Source of the DNA: an uncultured Lachnospiraceae bacterium
GTDB lineage: Bacteria > Bacillota > Clostridia > Lachnospirales > Lachnospiraceae
Length of the DNA stretch: 51,925 bases
Reading direction: 5' to 3'
NCBI GenBank assembly: GCA_902760415.1
Contig: CACWGK010000013.1
Coordinates: 1-51,925 of the forward strand
The position numbers were made by a program, and so were the translations under genes. Numbering within the stretch: the stretch's first letter is position 1; every line of letters starts with the position of its first letter. This document shows, piece after piece, positions 7,649 through 17,005 of this stretch. The notes under the pieces are model-generated. The model saw nothing but the letters and a program-made list of their open reading frames with translations, was not told the DNA's origin and searched no databases.

Positions 7649-9292
7649 TCATTCAATTCCTCTTAATACACTGGGTACTGCATCTATTATATCACGGGCC
7701 AGCATTGAATATTCTCCCAGATTCTGGGCAGCTATATCTCCCGCTGTTCCATGAATAAATGTTGCTAGACAAGACATCACATAAGAAGTGGTCTCGTCAT
7801 CATTCATCTGAGCTAGTAAACCCGCCAAGATTCCAGCAAGTACATCTCCCGATCCACCCTTAGACATACCAGAGTTTCCAGTTGTATTTATATATATCGG
7901 TGAGCAGCCCCCACTATGAGCTACCACAGTCCTTGCATCTTTTAGAACCAATATAGTCTGTGTATCGTGTGCAAACTCTGAGGCAACTCTCATCCTATCT
8001 TCTTTTATAGCGCTGACACTTATTTCACTTAGATATCCCTTACCGGTTTCCTTGCTGATTCCAGTGAGAAGACGCTCCATTTCTTTTATGTGAGGAGTTA
8101 ACATAATGTGTTCACTGCCAATATGATTCCTTACTAAGTCAAGCCAGGATTTCACACCTGATTCAGATAGAATATTCAGTGCATCTGCATCCAGCACAAG
8201 ATACTTATCTCCGCTTATCTTGTCTCCAAGATCATTCATAAGTGCGTAAGACTCTTTCTCCCGTCCAAGACCTGGACCTGCAAGTATAACATTTGCCCAG
8301 CCTATAGCATCAGCAAAGGAAGTTCTAAATGAATCTGACAGCTTTCCTTTTTCTAAGGAATCCTCCCCATAAGTAAGCAGCATTGCTTCCGGAAGCTTAT
8401 CCATAAGAAGGTCTCTATTTCTGATGTGAGTAACCACCTTAACAAGCCCTGCTCCGACACGATAGGCAGCCTCTGCAGCAAGATATACTGCGCCGTAGAT
8501 ATCACGAGATCCTGCTATTATCAGAACACGTCCATAAGACCCCTTATTGGAATCAGCCGTTCTCTTTGGTAGCAAGTATGACAAATCCTCATCTTCGTAC
8601 TCAATATGTGTTATGTCAACCGAATCATTATCAACCATTTTTATAGCAGATTCTAGTTTTCCCACAGTATCAGGATGATACAAACCTATGGATTCGCATA
8701 TGATACGTCCAGAGTATTCTCTACCCTCTCTAAAGAGCATACCAAGCTTTATATATTCAAATGTGACTGTATAATCTGCTCTTACAGCAGTCCCAAGTAT
8801 CTTGCCATTATCGCTGCTTATTCCGCTTGGAATATCTACACTTACCTTTATAGCCTCCTGATTGTTGATCCATTCCACTGCTTCGGCCTGAACTCCAGTT
8901 ACATTTCTCGTGAGTCCAACTCCAAAGATTCCATCCAGAATTATGTCAACCTCATTAACATCATTTAAGGAATCTATAAATCCAACTCCGCATGCCTTCG
9001 CTTTTTCTATCTCTGCAAGATATGAATCCGACTTATGACTGATTCCTCCTATTTCATATATATAAGTATCGTAACCTCTCTCTTTCAGCATCCACGCTGC
9101 ACATACAGCGTCGCCCCCATTGTTACCACTCTCAACAACCGAAAGGATTTTTGTACCAGTTAGTAGTAATTCGATACTATCTGCAAGCTTTGCGGCTGCT
9201 TTTTCCATTAAAAGAAGCCCAGGAATTCCGAGGAACTCCTGGGTATATTTATCAATTAGCTGTGCCTGTTTTCCTGTAAGATAATACTTCAT
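7649..9292 (-). CDS. nnr: Bifunctional NAD(P)H-hydrate epimerase / ADP-dependent NAD(P)HX dehydratase
   Basis: The product repairs damaged NADH and NADPH hydrates: the N-terminal YjeF_N-like domain (about 1-215) epimerises R- and S-NAD(P)HX, and the C-terminal ribokinase-like domain (about 235-545) dehydrates the S form using ADP. Visible motifs include ESGNNGGDA near the N terminus, AGPGLGRE in the middle, and the late anion-hole motif KGGSGDVLAG. I chose the ATG at 9292 because AGGTGG lies 8 nt before it; a GTG four codons earlier abuts the upstream stop and is less likely. It is 12 bp downstream of the C39-like peptidase gene. Length (547) is normal for the fused form. Confidence 0.93.
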   Translation of the reverse strand: MKYYLTGKQAQLIDKYTQEFLGIPGLLLMEKAAAKLADSIELLLTGTKILSVVESGNNGGDAVCAAWMLKERGYDTYIYEIGGISHKSDSYLAEIEKAKACGVGFIDSLNDVNEVDIILDGIFGVGLTRNVTGVQAEAVEWINNQEAIKVSVDIPSGISSDNGKILGTAVRADYTVTFEYIKLGMLFREGREYSGRIICESIGLYHPDTVGKLESAIKMVDNDSVDITHIEYEDEDLSYLLPKRTADSNKGSYGRVLIIAGSRDIYGAVYLAAEAAYRVGAGLVKVVTHIRNRDLLMDKLPEAMLLTYGEDSLEKGKLSDSFRTSFADAIGWANVILAGPGLGREKESYALMNDLGDKISGDKYLVLDADALNILSESGVKSWLDLVRNHIGSEHIMLTPHIKEMERLLTGISKETGKGYLSEISVSAIKEDRMRVASEFAHDTQTILVLKDARTVVAHSGGCSPIYINTTGNSGMSKGGSGDVLAGILAGLLAQMNDDETTSYVMSCLATFIHGTAGDIAAQNLGEYSMLARDIIDAVPSVLRGIE

Positions 9293-9304
9293 TTTATGTA
9301 CCAC

Positions 9305-10279
9305 CTATAACTTTCCAAGGGCATATATCCTATTAATATCACCTGTTATAACATCGAAGGTCCAGTACTTACAACTACGCTCATAAGAACCTGGATCATT
9401 TACCATAAATCCATTCTCATTATATCCATAGATTGTTATGAAATGTCCCGATCCTGAGTGAGTAAAGTTTCCGTAGTGTACACTGAGAACTAGTATCTCA
9501 CCATTATCAATATGAGCCTTCATATCAGCTTCATTATTAGATACCTCATTACAGTATAAACCAAAATCTGAACATCCTTCAGTAAAAAGCGCATGGGATG
9601 TACCTACGCCTGTTACATAATAGTTTTTATTCATGCTATATGTTGCAACCATAGGAGGCGACGCTTCTGTTATATCAGTCAGAGCTGTAATAACCATAGC
9701 CATGGATGTTGGTCCACAGGCTGAGGATTTCATAGTACCTGTACCATAAGGATAAGTAGCCCAACGTGAATCATACTGAAGTAGTAATGGATGATCAGCA
9801 CTCAGCTCCTCTTGAGTAAGAGAAAGATTCCACTCTCCATTTGTCTCAACCTGATTCATACCACATGTGACATTGATACCATTATAGTTCATGGTGTATC
9901 TACTTGACCACGCATCTTTCTCAGCCTGAGCTATAATATCTTCGTCACTCTGTGAGAGATCACCATCATAGACAACTTCTGGTGCATCATCTTCAGCATT
10001 TCCGATCATATCATCGTACTCAGCATCACCTTCGGATAAATCATGTATCTCCTCTGGGTTTTGCTCCACATACTCTCTAGTTGATTGAGACTTCTGATAC
10101 TCAGCAAGAAGCATCTGGTTGATTTCTTCCTCTTTCGAAAGAGTAGCCTCTTCAGATGCTGCATTTTCCTGTGCATTCTGATTTCTCTTACTTTCTACAA
10201 GAAGAGAAAGCACTAAAACAACTATCATAACGACTGGCATAAGTACGAATATTAAGATTTTCTTCTTCTTTCCACTCAT
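9305..10279 (-). CDS. Membrane-anchored C39-like cysteine peptidase
   Basis: The 324-residue protein has a Lys-rich start, one TM segment (about 8-28) and an acidic linker to about residue 125. An extracytoplasmic C39-like papain-fold domain follows. The probable catalytic Cys188 is in KSSACGPTSMAM, His279 is in GSGHFITIYG, and the third residue is probably in NDPGS (about 294-295). It probably cleaves or remodels a surface peptide, but no bacteriocin ABC exporter is fused or nearby, so it is not a classical leader peptidase. Upstream spacing is 15 bp from the phenylacetate-CoA ligase gene and downstream 12 bp from nnr, suggesting one operon. The substrate is unknown. Confidence 0.82.
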   Translation of the reverse strand: MSGKKKKILIFVLMPVVMIVVLVLSLLVESKRNQNAQENAASEEATLSKEEEINQMLLAEYQKSQSTREYVEQNPEEIHDLSEGDAEYDDMIGNAEDDAPEVVYDGDLSQSDEDIIAQAEKDAWSSRYTMNYNGINVTCGMNQVETNGEWNLSLTQEELSADHPLLLQYDSRWATYPYGTGTMKSSACGPTSMAMVITALTDITEASPPMVATYSMNKNYYVTGVGTSHALFTEGCSDFGLYCNEVSNNEADMKAHIDNGEILVLSVHYGNFTHSGSGHFITIYGYNENGFMVNDPGSYERSCKYWTFDVITGDINRIYALGKL

Positions 10280-10294
10280 TAAACCGTTATCCTC

Positions 10295-11614
10295 TTAGTC
10301 GTGAAGCTTTCGCTTGTCTACTATACGAACAGCCTTTCCTTCACTTCTTACGATTGACTTAGGAGGAAGCAGATGCATCTTAGGTCGGATACCCAGCATC
10401 TGAACCATAGATCCTGTAAGTGCCTTACGTGCATTCTCAAGATCTGAATCCTCACGCATAGCTTTGAACTGTTCCTCTGACAGTTCAACATTTATATCAA
10501 ATGTATCTTCATTTCCAATACGGTCAACCATTATCTGGTAGTTTGGTGTATATCCACACTTCAGAAGAACTGTCTCGATCTGTGATGGGAATACATTTAC
10601 ACCACGGATTATCATCATATCATCTGAACGTCCCTTTGGCTTACACATCTTGATATGTGTACGTCCACATGGACACTGCTCTCTCTTGAGAACTACGAGA
10701 TCACGAGTTCTATATCTGAGAAGTGGAAATGCTTCCTTGTCAAGTGATGTGAATACAAGCTCACCCTCTGTACCCTCAGGAAGAACCTCGCCTGTTTCTG
10801 GATCTATAACTTCTGCATAGAAATGATCCTCGTTGATGTGCATACCTGTCTGAGCTTCACATTCAAAGGAAACGCCTGGTCCACTTATCTCTGTAAGACC
10901 ATAGATATCATAAGCCTTAATTCCAAGTGCCTGCTCTATGCTCTGTCTCATCTCCTCTGTCCAAGGCTCTGCTCCGAAGATACCAGCCTTAAGATTGATA
11001 TCATCAGCTGTCATACCCATCTCATGAAGCTTCTCACCAATATATGCGGCATATGATGGTGTACAGCAAAGAATTGTTGAATTAAGATCCTTCATGAACT
11101 GAATCTGTCTCTCTGTATTACCTGATGACATAGGTATTGTAAGACATCCAACCTTGTGCGAACCATCATGAAGACCTGCACCACCTGTGAAAAGTCCATA
11201 TCCATATGCAACCTGAACAACATCCTTCTTGGTTCCACCAGCTGCTACTATGGCTCTGGCACAGCACTCTGCCCAGAGATCTATATCATTCTGAGTATAA
11301 AATGCTACTACACGTCTTCCAGTTGTTCCACTAGTTGAATGAATACGAACACAATCCTTTACAGGACGGCAAAGCAGTCCATAAGGGTAAGCCTCTCTAA
11401 GATCACTCTTTGTAAGAAATGGAAGCTTTGATATATCCTCCATGCACTTTATATCATCTGGTGTTACGCCCTTCTCATCCATCAGATTACGGTAGTATTC
11501 ATTGTTGTCATATACATACTTTACCTGCTTTAAGAACTTCTCTTCCTGAAGTGCCTTAAGCTTCTCAACAGGCATTGTCTCTATCTCTTCTTGAAAATAT
11601 ATCTTCTTTGCCAT
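10295..11614 (-). CDS. paaK: Phenylacetate-CoA ligase
   Basis: The 439-residue adenylate-forming enzyme activates an aryl acid such as phenylacetate with ATP and CoA. The nucleotide loop STSGTTG is at residues 93-99, the A5 motif is YGLTEISGPG, and the adenylate hinge follows RYRTRDLV. A Cys cluster CPCGRTH and the PaaK-type C-terminal AMP-binding domain (SDDMMIIRGVNVFPSQIE) are present. In anaerobic gut Clostridia such ligases usually work with ferredoxin-dependent aryl-pyruvate metabolism rather than aerobic phenylacetate breakdown; no iorAB or paa genes are visible here. The start has GGGAGG upstream. It lies 50 bp below licD and 15 bp above the C39-like peptidase gene. Confidence 0.9.
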   Translation of the reverse strand: MAKKIYFQEEIETMPVEKLKALQEEKFLKQVKYVYDNNEYYRNLMDEKGVTPDDIKCMEDISKLPFLTKSDLREAYPYGLLCRPVKDCVRIHSTSGTTGRRVVAFYTQNDIDLWAECCARAIVAAGGTKKDVVQVAYGYGLFTGGAGLHDGSHKVGCLTIPMSSGNTERQIQFMKDLNSTILCCTPSYAAYIGEKLHEMGMTADDINLKAGIFGAEPWTEEMRQSIEQALGIKAYDIYGLTEISGPGVSFECEAQTGMHINEDHFYAEVIDPETGEVLPEGTEGELVFTSLDKEAFPLLRYRTRDLVVLKREQCPCGRTHIKMCKPKGRSDDMMIIRGVNVFPSQIETVLLKCGYTPNYQIMVDRIGNEDTFDINVELSEEQFKAMREDSDLENARKALTGSMVQMLGIRPKMHLLPPKSIVRSEGKAVRIVDKRKLHD

Positions 11615-11664
11615 AAAAACCTCCCATTTGGCATATATTTTTCGCGGAAAGTCCCTAGAAGAAT

Positions 11665-12537
11665 CTATAAATCCTTAGCTGGGACTCCATCGATTATAAC
11701 TTCATTTATAGACTTAATATGATCTGGGAATCGATCCTCCTCTGGAGGAAGCTGCATAAAATCTCCATAATAATTTCTAAGAGATTCCTTGTAATTACCT
11801 GGAACATAGAACTTCTTATCTCTGACAGGCAGCTCAGTTCTGGTCTTATACCATTCCTTCCTATAGACACTGCTAGGAATAAATGTTGCAGCTGCATTTG
11901 TAAGCAGATAATACTCGCAGGAATTACCTCTTCCATTATATTTACGGGATACTTTATCATATCTCTTGAAGAGCCATTTAAATGACATAAGCTTTCCCAT
12001 ACGACTAAGAGCGAACATTCCAAAACGAACTATAGGATTCGAAGGAGCATCAAACTTCATCTTATATCTTCTACTCATTGATAAGATGTATATGAGAATC
12101 AGTTCTAACTTCTGAAGCTTTCCCTTAAGACCACCAGGATGACTATCCATAACAAAAAGATCTATAAAGAGGTGCTGACAGTTCGTATGATTATAGAACC
12201 TTGCTTCTCTTCCATCCTTCTTAAGAGTAACATTTGGATTAATAACTCTTGCAGTGAAGTCCCAGAAATATCCATCTTCCGGCTTTGGAACATTAATAAA
12301 GTATGGAGCGAGATCATCAGAATGCAGAAGAAACTTCTCGAAATCCTTTCTCTTGAAATAGATATCAATGTCATCATCCCAAGGTACGAAGTCATGATGA
12401 CGTACTGCTCCAATAAGTGTTCCAGCTTCCAGATAGTATGTTATGTTATACTTTCTGCAAACCTCATCTAGTTTACATAACATTTCAAACTCTTTGTCAT
12501 GTATTTTATCTACAATTCTTTGTTCTTTTTCTGTCAT
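11665..12537 (-). CDS. licD: LicD-family phosphocholine (phospho-ligand) transferase
   Basis: LicD proteins attach phosphocholine or similar groups to cell-surface glycans. The signature is clear near the N terminus: YLEAGTLIGAVRHHDF then VPWDDDIDIYF, with the metal-binding acidic cluster at about residues 54-58. I start at the ATG at 12537 (290 residues), which has AAGAGG 6 nt upstream; the longer reading frame to 12663 would run through the promoter and the terminator of the BCCT gene. The gene has its own promoter and sits just after the choline operon that should supply CDP-choline, which supports the assignment. The acceptor could be teichoic acid, glycolipid or exopolysaccharide; it cannot be told from the sequence. 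Confidence 0.9.
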   Translation of the reverse strand: MTEKEQRIVDKIHDKEFEMLCKLDEVCRKYNITYYLEAGTLIGAVRHHDFVPWDDDIDIYFKRKDFEKFLLHSDDLAPYFINVPKPEDGYFWDFTARVINPNVTLKKDGREARFYNHTNCQHLFIDLFVMDSHPGGLKGKLQKLELILIYILSMSRRYKMKFDAPSNPIVRFGMFALSRMGKLMSFKWLFKRYDKVSRKYNGRGNSCEYYLLTNAAATFIPSSVYRKEWYKTRTELPVRDKKFYVPGNYKESLRNYYGDFMQLPPEEDRFPDHIKSINEVIIDGVPAKDL

Positions 12538-12580
12538 GAGATACCTCTTAAGAAATGTTCTTTCTTCCCAAAACAGGGAT

Positions 12581-12610
12581 ATTATACCACCATATATCAC
12601 AATAAAGCAA
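12581..12610 (-). promoter_or_regulatory. Promoter of licD
   Basis: On the minus strand TTGCTT (12605-12610) and TATAAT (12581-12586) are 18 bp apart, about 45 bp before the licD start and downstream of the BCCT terminator. It may drive licD and the genes that follow down to the two-component system. Confidence 0.65.
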
Positions 12611-12627
12611 CGAAAGACTAACAAAAT

Positions 12628-12661
12628 GGCATCCCCCATATTTTTAGTAAAGGGGGATGCC
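12628..12661 (-). terminator. Terminator of the choline operon
   Basis: Perfect 10-bp arms GGCATCCCCC and GGGGGATGCC enclose a 14-nt loop; ATTTTGTT follows on the minus strand. It lies 30 bp past the BCCT transporter stop and separates that operon from licD. Confidence 0.85.
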
Positions 12662-12690
12662 AACCTTAATCTTTGAATATATTTAGTTCT

Positions 12691-14346
12691 TTAATCTGCC
12701 TTCTTCTTGACCTTCAGTTCTCTCTCTGACATATCAAGTTCATTTTCATCGATTTCTGTCTCTTCAAAGAAATCAGCAGGTGATTCATTATTATCAATAT
12801 ACTTACGCGCATCCTTGATGAAACTTGCTATGATAAGAATGATAACCATACCTACTGGGAATGCAGCTATGATAGATACTGACTGAATATTATTCATACT
12901 ACTCTCACTGAAGATAAGAGCAATAGGAAGAAGTATCAGGAGCATAGCCCAGAAAAGCTTCATTTTCTTTGAAGCCATCTCATCACCTCTCATGTTCTTG
13001 TATGAATATGATGAAGCAACAAGTGTGATAGAGTCAAATGATGTAGCATAGAATGCAATCATTGACAAGATCAGTATAACAAGTACGAACTGATAGCAAG
13101 GAAGTGTCTTGATGATCTCGATAATAACTGCATAGAGATCATAACCGTTAGCTTCATACATAGCGATTGCATCAAATTCTCCATTTACCTGAAGTCCAAG
13201 TCCATAGTTACCAAGGATGATAAATGAAATAAGTGTTGAGAAAAGTCCGAACACATAAGTTCCAAGAATTACCTGCTTAACTGTACGTCCTCTTGAGATA
13301 TTACCCATGAAGAATGGAGCAGCTACGCACCATACTAACCAGTAAGCCCAGTAATACATTGTCCAGTTCTGTGCAAATCCGTTCTCTCTAAGTGCATCTG
13401 TATATGTACTGAGAACTGGGAAGTTCTGTACAACAAGTCCAAGTGATGAGAAACCATTCTCAAGGATGTATACTGCCTTACCACTGAATACAAGTACGAA
13501 GATAAGAAGTGTTCCGAAGAGGATCATACATATCTTTGACAGGTTATTTACACCCTTCATACCAATCATAACTGATGTTGTATATGTTGCACATGTTACA
13601 AGCAGGATAGCGATTGTAACCCACTTTGTATATGGAATACCGAAAAGAGTTGTAAGCGCACTACCAAGAAGTGGAGTAGCTACACTAAATGTTGTTGCTG
13701 TACCAGCTATAAGAGCGACGATAGCTAGAATATCGATAATCTTTCCCGGAATACCATCTGTATGCTTTCCAAGGATTGGACGACAAGCCTCACTATACTT
13801 CTGCTTCTTACTACCTCTAACGTGAATCATAAATCCGAAGCAAGCTGCAAGTACTGCATAGAATGACCAAACGATTGGTCCCCAGTGATATAGAGGAATT
13901 GCATTTGCCCAGTCCTCAATGCGACCCATCTCAGCTACTCTAGGCTCTTCAGCGTAGTAAATCCATTCACAAAATGAATAGAACAGAATATCAGCTGCAA
14001 GTCCGCAACAGAAAACCATTGCTCCCCATGAGAAGAATCCATACTTTGGCTTCTCATCCTTACCACCAAGTCTAACCTTACCAAGATCAGAAAAAGCTAT
14101 ATAAAGGGATACAAGGAATATACCAAGAGCTACAACCAGATAATACAGACCAAGCTGTGTACCAAGAAATCCTCTGATAGTTGATAGAACATTTGTTGAT
14201 CCTTCTGGATTGATAACAAAGATTGCACAAAGTGCTATCAGTACTACAAGTGGTGCAATAGTTGTTGTCGGATCTATACGGCGACCACCTTTTACTGTCT
14301 TCATGATATCTTTCTCTTTCGTCTTTGAGTTCTTTTCGTTACTCAT
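12691..14346 (-). CDS. BCCT-family choline/betaine/carnitine transporter
   Basis: The 551-residue integral membrane protein has about 12 TM segments and the family signature YYWAYWLVWCVAAPFF followed by GNISRGRTVKQV. Family members import trimethylammonium compounds with sodium or proton coupling, or exchange them. Here it follows two nucleotidyltransferase genes, one fused to a choline kinase, so choline is the likely substrate and this protein probably does the job of LicB in the classic lic1 locus (inference). Charged tails at both ends (NSKTKEKDIMKTVKGG; C-terminal acidic then KVKKKAD) are cytosolic. AAAGGAG precedes the ATG. A strong terminator follows. Confidence 0.92.
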   Translation of the reverse strand: MSNEKNSKTKEKDIMKTVKGGRRIDPTTTIAPLVVLIALCAIFVINPEGSTNVLSTIRGFLGTQLGLYYLVVALGIFLVSLYIAFSDLGKVRLGGKDEKPKYGFFSWGAMVFCCGLAADILFYSFCEWIYYAEEPRVAEMGRIEDWANAIPLYHWGPIVWSFYAVLAACFGFMIHVRGSKKQKYSEACRPILGKHTDGIPGKIIDILAIVALIAGTATTFSVATPLLGSALTTLFGIPYTKWVTIAILLVTCATYTTSVMIGMKGVNNLSKICMILFGTLLIFVLVFSGKAVYILENGFSSLGLVVQNFPVLSTYTDALRENGFAQNWTMYYWAYWLVWCVAAPFFMGNISRGRTVKQVILGTYVFGLFSTLISFIILGNYGLGLQVNGEFDAIAMYEANGYDLYAVIIEIIKTLPCYQFVLVILILSMIAFYATSFDSITLVASSYSYKNMRGDEMASKKMKLFWAMLLILLPIALIFSESSMNNIQSVSIIAAFPVGMVIILIIASFIKDARKYIDNNESPADFFEETEIDENELDMSERELKVKKKAD

Positions 14347-14396
14347 CTTTCTACTCTCCTTTGTATTACACTAAGCTTTTGAAAGCTCATTATGTA

Positions 14397-15128
14397 CTAA
14401 ACTGATTTAGGCTGATAGCCTACATATGATGAATCGATTACTACGAGATCACTGTAATCATCAATCTCAACCACATCACTTCTCTTCATTTCTCTATAAC
14501 CAAATGAAAACTTATCGAAATGCTGGAAGATAGCCACATCATCCCAGTAAAGCTGTCTATTCTGAGCCTCCTCAAACTCATACTCAACGTACTTCTTCAG
14601 CTTGAGTGCATCCTCGGCAGTCCATCTGGATATACCTAGAAGAATCCATCCTCTATTACCACCTGTTCTACTACAAGATGTCATAGTTCCTGTCTCATCT
14701 ATCTGCATAAGCCACTCTACTGTGTCTTCCTCAGTCCAGATACCGTTGTATCCAGTTCTTTCAAACTCTGGACTAAGAATCTCTGGATTACTGATAACCA
14801 GGTCACCATCAAGTATTATGCAATCGCCAAGTGTCAGAGTATCTCTAGCTACATACATAGAAGATATATTGTTGTAATCTGCGTAATACTGATTATATAT
14901 AAAATGAATCTCTGGATACTTTTCCTTAAGCACTGAAAACTGCTCACTCTTATATCCTGTAACTATGTGAATATCATATATCCCATTTGCATGAAGAGCT
15001 TCAATGCTAGTCTCTATCATCCTTACTCCATTTACCTTTACAAGTGGCTTAGGAGTATCCAGTGTAACGGGATGTAATCTCTCGCCTTTTCCGGCCGCCA
15101 TAATAATTGCATGTTTTGCTGTATACAT
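14397..15128 (-). CDS. licC: Nucleotidyltransferase, probable CTP:phosphocholine cytidylyltransferase
   Basis: The Rossmann-like nucleotidyltransferase has IIMAAGKGERLHPVTLDTP, then KPLVKVNG, the usual NTP-binding start. The acidic metal site is in ILDGDLV. Length (243 from the ATG at 15128) matches LicC, which makes CDP-choline from phosphocholine and CTP. I prefer the ATG at 15128, with AGGAAG upstream, over a TTG two codons earlier. It lies between the fused kinase gene and the choline transporter. The neighbouring fusion protein has its own nucleotidyltransferase domain, so one of the two may act on a different phospho-alcohol or nucleotide. Call is from motif plus context. Confidence 0.82.
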   Translation of the reverse strand: MYTAKHAIIMAAGKGERLHPVTLDTPKPLVKVNGVRMIETSIEALHANGIYDIHIVTGYKSEQFSVLKEKYPEIHFIYNQYYADYNNISSMYVARDTLTLGDCIILDGDLVISNPEILSPEFERTGYNGIWTEEDTVEWLMQIDETGTMTSCSRTGGNRGWILLGISRWTAEDALKLKKYVEYEFEEAQNRQLYWDDVAIFQHFDKFSFGYREMKRSDVVEIDDYSDLVVIDSSYVGYQPKSV

Positions 15129-15162
15129 AATCAATATCTTCCTGTCTGTTAGTATCTTTTTA

Positions 15163-16950
15163 CTACTTAGTACGTTCTATAAAAAGCTTATAGAAGTCTT
15201 TTGCATATCTATACTGTCTAAGTGAATACTCACCGAAGTCTACTCCTAGTCCTCTCTTGTATTCACACCAGTTACTCCAAAGAAGTCCACACATTGATAT
15301 ATATGCATAGATTCTTGAACGAATACTCTCATCTGTCTTCTCGCCACCAACCTTAAAGTAAGTATCGATCAGATTATCTATCTCATCTTTCTCATAGAGG
15401 GAATAGATTGAAAACATAGCTAGATCAACATATCTATCCTGCATTCCTGCATATTCCCAGTCGATAAGCTGTATTCTTGTCTCTCCATCCTTCTCTATTA
15501 TCATGAAGTTATCAGGAACAGCATCAATATGTGCAAGTGTTATATCTTTATCCTGTCCTTCAATATAATCACGAAGTGATAAGACATTTTTCTTTGTATC
15601 TGCGTAGTCACAATATACTGAACTTGCTCCGTTCCAAAGTGACTCATAATATTCAATATGTGCAAAGATATCAAATGTATGAGATACCTTAAGGTGCATA
15701 TCATGGAAGCCTCTAAGCTTTTCCATACACATATCGAGATCCTTCTGATCAGATGGATCACAGTTTCTTGAGTTATCGATGAACTTCGTTATCTTATATC
15801 CATTCTTAGGATTCAGATATACATTATCATCGCATACACCCTTACCTGCGATAGCTGCATATACTTCAGCTTCCATATCTCTATCTATTAACTGCTGAGT
15901 TCCCTCACCAGGGATTCTCATGATATATTTATCATCACCACAGCTGAAGAGGAATGAACGATTTGTCATACCCTTTTTAAGAACTGTTATATTCTTGATA
16001 TCCTGGAGCTTAACTCCCAGCTCCTTAGCTGCAACTCCTATCGCATCATTTTCAAGATTCCTGCTTTCAGAATCCAGCTCACGAAGCTGCTCATAGGTAT
16101 TTATCTCTGTTGTCTTAGCATGAGACACAACTCTCGCATTCAGGAACATACGATCCTTTGCAAATGCAGCATCTTCCCAGAAGCGTTCATCATTTATAGG
16201 ATTCTTATCCATCTCAGTAAGTTTATCTCGAAGAATCTCTGCCTCGCCGTTACATACATAAGAGATACCGATCATTCTATTACCTATCTTGTCGAGGTCA
16301 TCTCTCTTACTTTCATCAACTACTCGCACCAGCTCAGACTTTCTATTAACTCTGATCCAGCTGTCCTCATCGAGTATGTCACTAACCATATACCAGGAAT
16401 AAGCTTCTTCTCGGTTAAATGGATTCTCCTCGCTCCAGATATCTGAAGGAACAATATATGTTTTATCAATTCTACCTGCAGCCATAGCAAGACTATGTAG
16501 ATTATTCTTAGAAGCATAGTCATTGTTATATATCATTTTGATATCATACTTATCTACAAGGTAGTCATAAGCCTCCATCATGAAACCAACGACCATCGTT
16601 ATATCTGTAACTCCAACCTCGTGAAGCTGCTCTATGGTTCTCTCGATGATAGGTACTCCATCTACCTTAAGAAGCCCCTTAGGTGTCTCAGTATTAATAG
16701 GCACCATTCTCATTCCGTAACCAGCTGCGAGAATTATTGCATTCTTAGGACTGTAATCCTTAATGAAGTTCTTTGCTTTCTTTGTAAGCTTCATAGAACT
16801 ATCAAGCATCTTCTCGGAGGTAAGTTCAGATATCGATTTATTAACTGAACCTATGGAATAACCGCTCTGGTCCATAAGTGTTCTTTGATTAGAATAACCA
16901 TATTTAGATAATGTAAGAAGAATATCCTTATCGATAATGGATAATTTCAT
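15163..16950 (-). CDS. Three-part fusion: winged helix, nucleotidyltransferase and choline kinase (LicA-like)
   Basis: The 595-residue protein has three parts. Residues 1-65 resemble a MarR-like winged helix (GYSNQRTLMDQSGYSIGSVN). Residues 68-300 are a nucleotidyltransferase (IILAAGYGMRMVPINTETP, KGLLKVDG). Residues 310-595 are a choline/ethanolamine kinase-like domain with catalytic H474/D476/N481 in HIDAVPDN and the metal-binding Asp497 in LIDWEYAG. Together they could phosphorylate choline and activate it to CDP-choline. The DNA-binding part suggests that it also senses pathway state and controls its own promoter (inference), where a long inverted repeat lies. It is the first gene of the operon, with GGAGAG before the ATG. 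The substrate could be ethanolamine instead. Confidence 0.85.
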   Translation of the reverse strand: MKLSIIDKDILLTLSKYGYSNQRTLMDQSGYSIGSVNKSISELTSEKMLDSSMKLTKKAKNFIKDYSPKNAIILAAGYGMRMVPINTETPKGLLKVDGVPIIERTIEQLHEVGVTDITMVVGFMMEAYDYLVDKYDIKMIYNNDYASKNNLHSLAMAAGRIDKTYIVPSDIWSEENPFNREEAYSWYMVSDILDEDSWIRVNRKSELVRVVDESKRDDLDKIGNRMIGISYVCNGEAEILRDKLTEMDKNPINDERFWEDAAFAKDRMFLNARVVSHAKTTEINTYEQLRELDSESRNLENDAIGVAAKELGVKLQDIKNITVLKKGMTNRSFLFSCGDDKYIMRIPGEGTQQLIDRDMEAEVYAAIAGKGVCDDNVYLNPKNGYKITKFIDNSRNCDPSDQKDLDMCMEKLRGFHDMHLKVSHTFDIFAHIEYYESLWNGASSVYCDYADTKKNVLSLRDYIEGQDKDITLAHIDAVPDNFMIIEKDGETRIQLIDWEYAGMQDRYVDLAMFSIYSLYEKDEIDNLIDTYFKVGGEKTDESIRSRIYAYISMCGLLWSNWCEYKRGLGVDFGEYSLRQYRYAKDFYKLFIERTK

Positions 16951-16970
16951 TTTATTCTCTCCATTTAAGT

Positions 16971-17005
16971 AAATTGTTCACAATTTAAAACCCGTTCTTG
17001 TTCAC
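16971..17005. promoter_or_regulatory. TTGTTCA motifs and short palindrome near the choline operon start
   Basis: AAATTGT and ACAATTT (16971-16986) form a palindrome with 2 nt between. TTGTTCA occurs at 16974, 16998 and again at 17053, the last inside the promoter spacer. Three copies of one 7-mer around a promoter suggest a regulator site, but the binding protein is not known. Confidence 0.4.

Noticed and set aside
9305-10279. C39-like peptidase as part of a bacteriocin export system
   Set aside because: No ABC exporter domain, no double-glycine leader peptide gene and no immunity gene are nearby; the protein is anchored with its catalytic domain outside.
12538-12663. A 42-residue N-terminal extension of LicD
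   Set aside because: It would run through the licD promoter and the BCCT terminator stem, has no ribosome binding site, and the family starts near the chosen ATG.
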